Part shown: piece by piece, positions 5,784 to 7,291 of the stretch
Layout: the number at the start of each line of letters is the position of its first letter
How positions within the stretch are numbered: position 1 is the first letter of the stretch
Source of the DNA: Candidatus Zixiibacteriota bacterium
GTDB lineage: Bacteria > Zixibacteria > MSB-5A5 > GN15 > FEB-12
Direction of reading: 5' to 3'
DNA length: 7,291 nt
NCBI GenBank assembly: GCA_030591625.1
Contig: JAUVAR010000127.1
Location: forward strand, 1 to 7,291
The notes under the pieces: generated by a model
What the model saw: only the letters and a program-made list of their open reading frames with translations
What the model was told of the DNA's origin: nothing
Databases searched by the model: none
Program-made: the position numbers and the translations under genes

Positions 5784-7286
5784 TTATCTTCGGGAGAGCT
5801 TTATTCCATAGGAGACCATACCACCGATCAATCCTATTAGCACGAATACGATCAGAGCTGTAATCCAGAGATTAGTCTGTTGTTCAATTTCAACTGTTAC
5901 CGCTTTGTCTTCACCTGTAATAGGTTGTGTGTTGGATTCGGCGGATGTTCGCACGCGTACTTCATATTTACCTACAGAAACTTCGGGTGGTGGAATGAAA
6001 GTCAGCGTTATACGTGCATCTTCACCAATATCAAGACTTGGAATTGTTTTCGGGCTTATTTCTTTGCTCCAGTTCAATGGTAGATCAAGTTTGACCTGGA
6101 TATTATCAAGGCGATGGCTTCCTTCGTTGGTGACATCAATTGACATCGTAACTTTTTCGTCGGCCATAATAGAATGATACAATTGCGGGGCACGAACAAC
6201 AAGTTCGCCAATTCCTTTGGGAACAAGTTCGAGCACTACGTATCCGACCCCAAGTTCTTTGATTTTCTCAAGTGTCCAAATGCGGTCACGATCATTCTTG
6301 ATCGCAGCAGCTTTGTCTCTCGGTAAGACCAGAACGTAGAACGTAATAGGTTGATCCATAACAACTCGGTCGGTGGGGCGTTCGGGAAGAGATATCTCAA
6401 GTTCTGCTCGTTTTGAGTTTGTTGACTCGGTGAATTTCAACTGACTAAGTCGAGCACCGCTTCGCTTATCGCTAAAGAAGCGTCCAATCTGGCGTGGAAG
6501 ATTAACAACTTCAAGACTGAAAGTATTATCGATACCACTAAAAAGTTCAAGTGTAAGGTCATACTTTGCTTTTTTGCCAAGTTCAACTTCCTGAGAAAAT
6601 TGTTCTGACTGAACTGCAACTCTGTTCTCGGAATCATCTTTTTGCAGGAACACTTTCATGTTTCGTTGAGAGCCATTACCATAGATCAAATAGACTGTTA
6701 CTTCATCAAGGTCTTGAAGGAGCGTGAAGTCAACTACTTGTGGTTTACCATAAACGAGTTCATCAATTTTGTATTCGTAGGGTTGTGAAATTGTCGCTTG
6801 CTGATCATTTAAAATCGAAATATAAACATTATGAATGACCTCAGGTTTAAGAGCCTGAAAAAGATCATCTTCTATACCTATAAGAGCTTGAAATTCGGAC
6901 GAACCACCGGATAGATTAGCCAATGTGACACGGACATGTTTCGTGCCATCTTCGGCCTGATACTTGATAGCTTTCTGGACAGAAACATATTTCTCTTCAA
7001 ATAGAACAGCCAAAAGAGACTGTTGATAGTTTACTTCTGCGTCGGCAAAGAAGCTCTTTGCTCTGTCCAAATCTGTTCTCGTGATCAAATCGCGGTTAAA
7101 CAGTTCTGTCTGACGGTCATATTCTGAGCGGGCCACTTCGTATGCTTCGCGTGCTCTTTTCAAACCGAGGAGTCTGTATTGATCATCTCTTTGGTTGAAA
7201 GTAGAACTTTGGACGGTGAGTGATCCGGCTGCACATGCAAACAGGAGTCCAAAAACCAGTAGTATTCGTCCGAATATTTTAAGCAT
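5784..7286 (-). CDS. Membrane-anchored extracytoplasmic protein with adaptor-like alpha-hairpin and NEW3 Ig-like domain
   Basis: A 500-residue protein, first visible gene of the operon. It has an N-terminal signal sequence (about 3-22), an alpha-helical region (38-96), two predominantly beta regions (about 100-225 and 226-365), an Ig-like domain (371-448), a C-terminal transmembrane helix (473-494) and a short basic tail, KLSRR. The Ig-like domain reads like the NEW3 (NPCBM-associated, alpha-galactosidase-associated) family: DVTNEG, a Pro-Leu-x-Trp strand at 403-406, and PPPEVSVGKYEVRV. The helical region contains LFNRDLITRTDLDRAKSFF (62-80), which closely matches the turn of the coiled-coil hairpin in HlyD/RND membrane-fusion adaptors. 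The lipoyl half-motifs that normally flank that hairpin are not evident. It is probably the extracytoplasmic partner of the ABC exporter, in the position GldG or NosD would take. The ATG at 7286 suits the signal sequence, but only 5 bp upstream are visible, so the ribosome site and promoter are off the edge. Function is inferred. Confidence 0.85.
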   Translation of the reverse strand: MLKIFGRILLVFGLLFACAAGSLTVQSSTFNQRDDQYRLLGLKRAREAYEVARSEYDRQTELFNRDLITRTDLDRAKSFFADAEVNYQQSLLAVLFEEKYVSVQKAIKYQAEDGTKHVRVTLANLSGGSSEFQALIGIEDDLFQALKPEVIHNVYISILNDQQATISQPYEYKIDELVYGKPQVVDFTLLQDLDEVTVYLIYGNGSQRNMKVFLQKDDSENRVAVQSEQFSQEVELGKKAKYDLTLELFSGIDNTFSLEVVNLPRQIGRFFSDKRSGARLSQLKFTESTNSKRAELEISLPERPTDRVVMDQPITFYVLVLPRDKAAAIKNDRDRIWTLEKIKELGVGYVVLELVPKGIGELVVRAPQLYHSIMADEKVTMSIDVTNEGSHRLDNIQVKLDLPLNWSKEISPKTIPSLDIGEDARITLTFIPPPEVSVGKYEVRVRTSAESNTQPITGEDKAVTVEIEQQTNLWITALIVFVLIGLIGGMVSYGIKLSRR

Positions 7287-7291
7287 TATAT

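Noticed and set aside
5880..6177. Open frames on the + strand opposite the NEW3-domain gene
   Set aside because: They overlap each other in different frames and give Cys/Phe- or Ser-rich sequences without motifs, so they are shadows of the - strand gene.
5784..7286. Calling the NEW3 protein a full HlyD/RND membrane-fusion protein
   Set aside because: Only the hairpin resembles that family. Lipoyl half-motifs and the beta-barrel order are not apparent, and the C-terminal half is NEW3-like with a terminal membrane helix, unlike typical adaptors.

Overview
The window looks like ordinary chromosomal DNA from a Gram-negative, probably uncultivated bacterium of moderate GC. An FCB-group or related candidate-phylum origin (for example Zixibacteria- or Marinimicrobia-like) would fit the mix of a DPP-IV-type peptidase, a sodium:solute symporter and an ABC-2 exporter operon with a NEW3-domain protein. 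No phylogenetic marker is present, so this placement is a guess. Coding density is very high, all reading frames are intact, and there are no RNA genes, mobile elements, CRISPR arrays or long gene-free stretches.

Left part (1-2044, + strand): the 3' end of a secreted or periplasmic S9 prolyl-oligopeptidase/DPP-IV-like serine peptidase, followed after 35 bp by a complete sodium:solute symporter of the SSS family. The spacing suggests co-transcription, so peptide cleavage and solute uptake may be linked.

Junction (about 2019-2086): the two transcription units converge here. A long imperfect inverted repeat spans the end of the symporter gene and the short intergenic gap, and is a likely transcript-end hairpin.

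Right part (7286 down to 2094, - strand): a tight four-gene operon, read in this order. First comes a signal-peptide-bearing, C-terminally anchored extracytoplasmic protein with an adaptor-like alpha-hairpin and a NEW3 Ig-like domain. Next is an ABC ATPase of the NatA/NosF/CcmA-like type, then two paralogous ABC-2 permeases, each with two large predicted extracytoplasmic loops. Gaps are 25, 15 and 11 bp, and each of the three downstream genes has its own Shine-Dalgarno sequence. The simplest model is one ATPase driving a heterodimeric permease that works with the tethered extracytoplasmic subunit. The layout recalls GldAFG and NosDFY, but it is identical to neither and the substrate cannot be read from the sequence. 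This operon is the most interesting part of the window. Its promoter, and possibly more genes, lie beyond the right edge.
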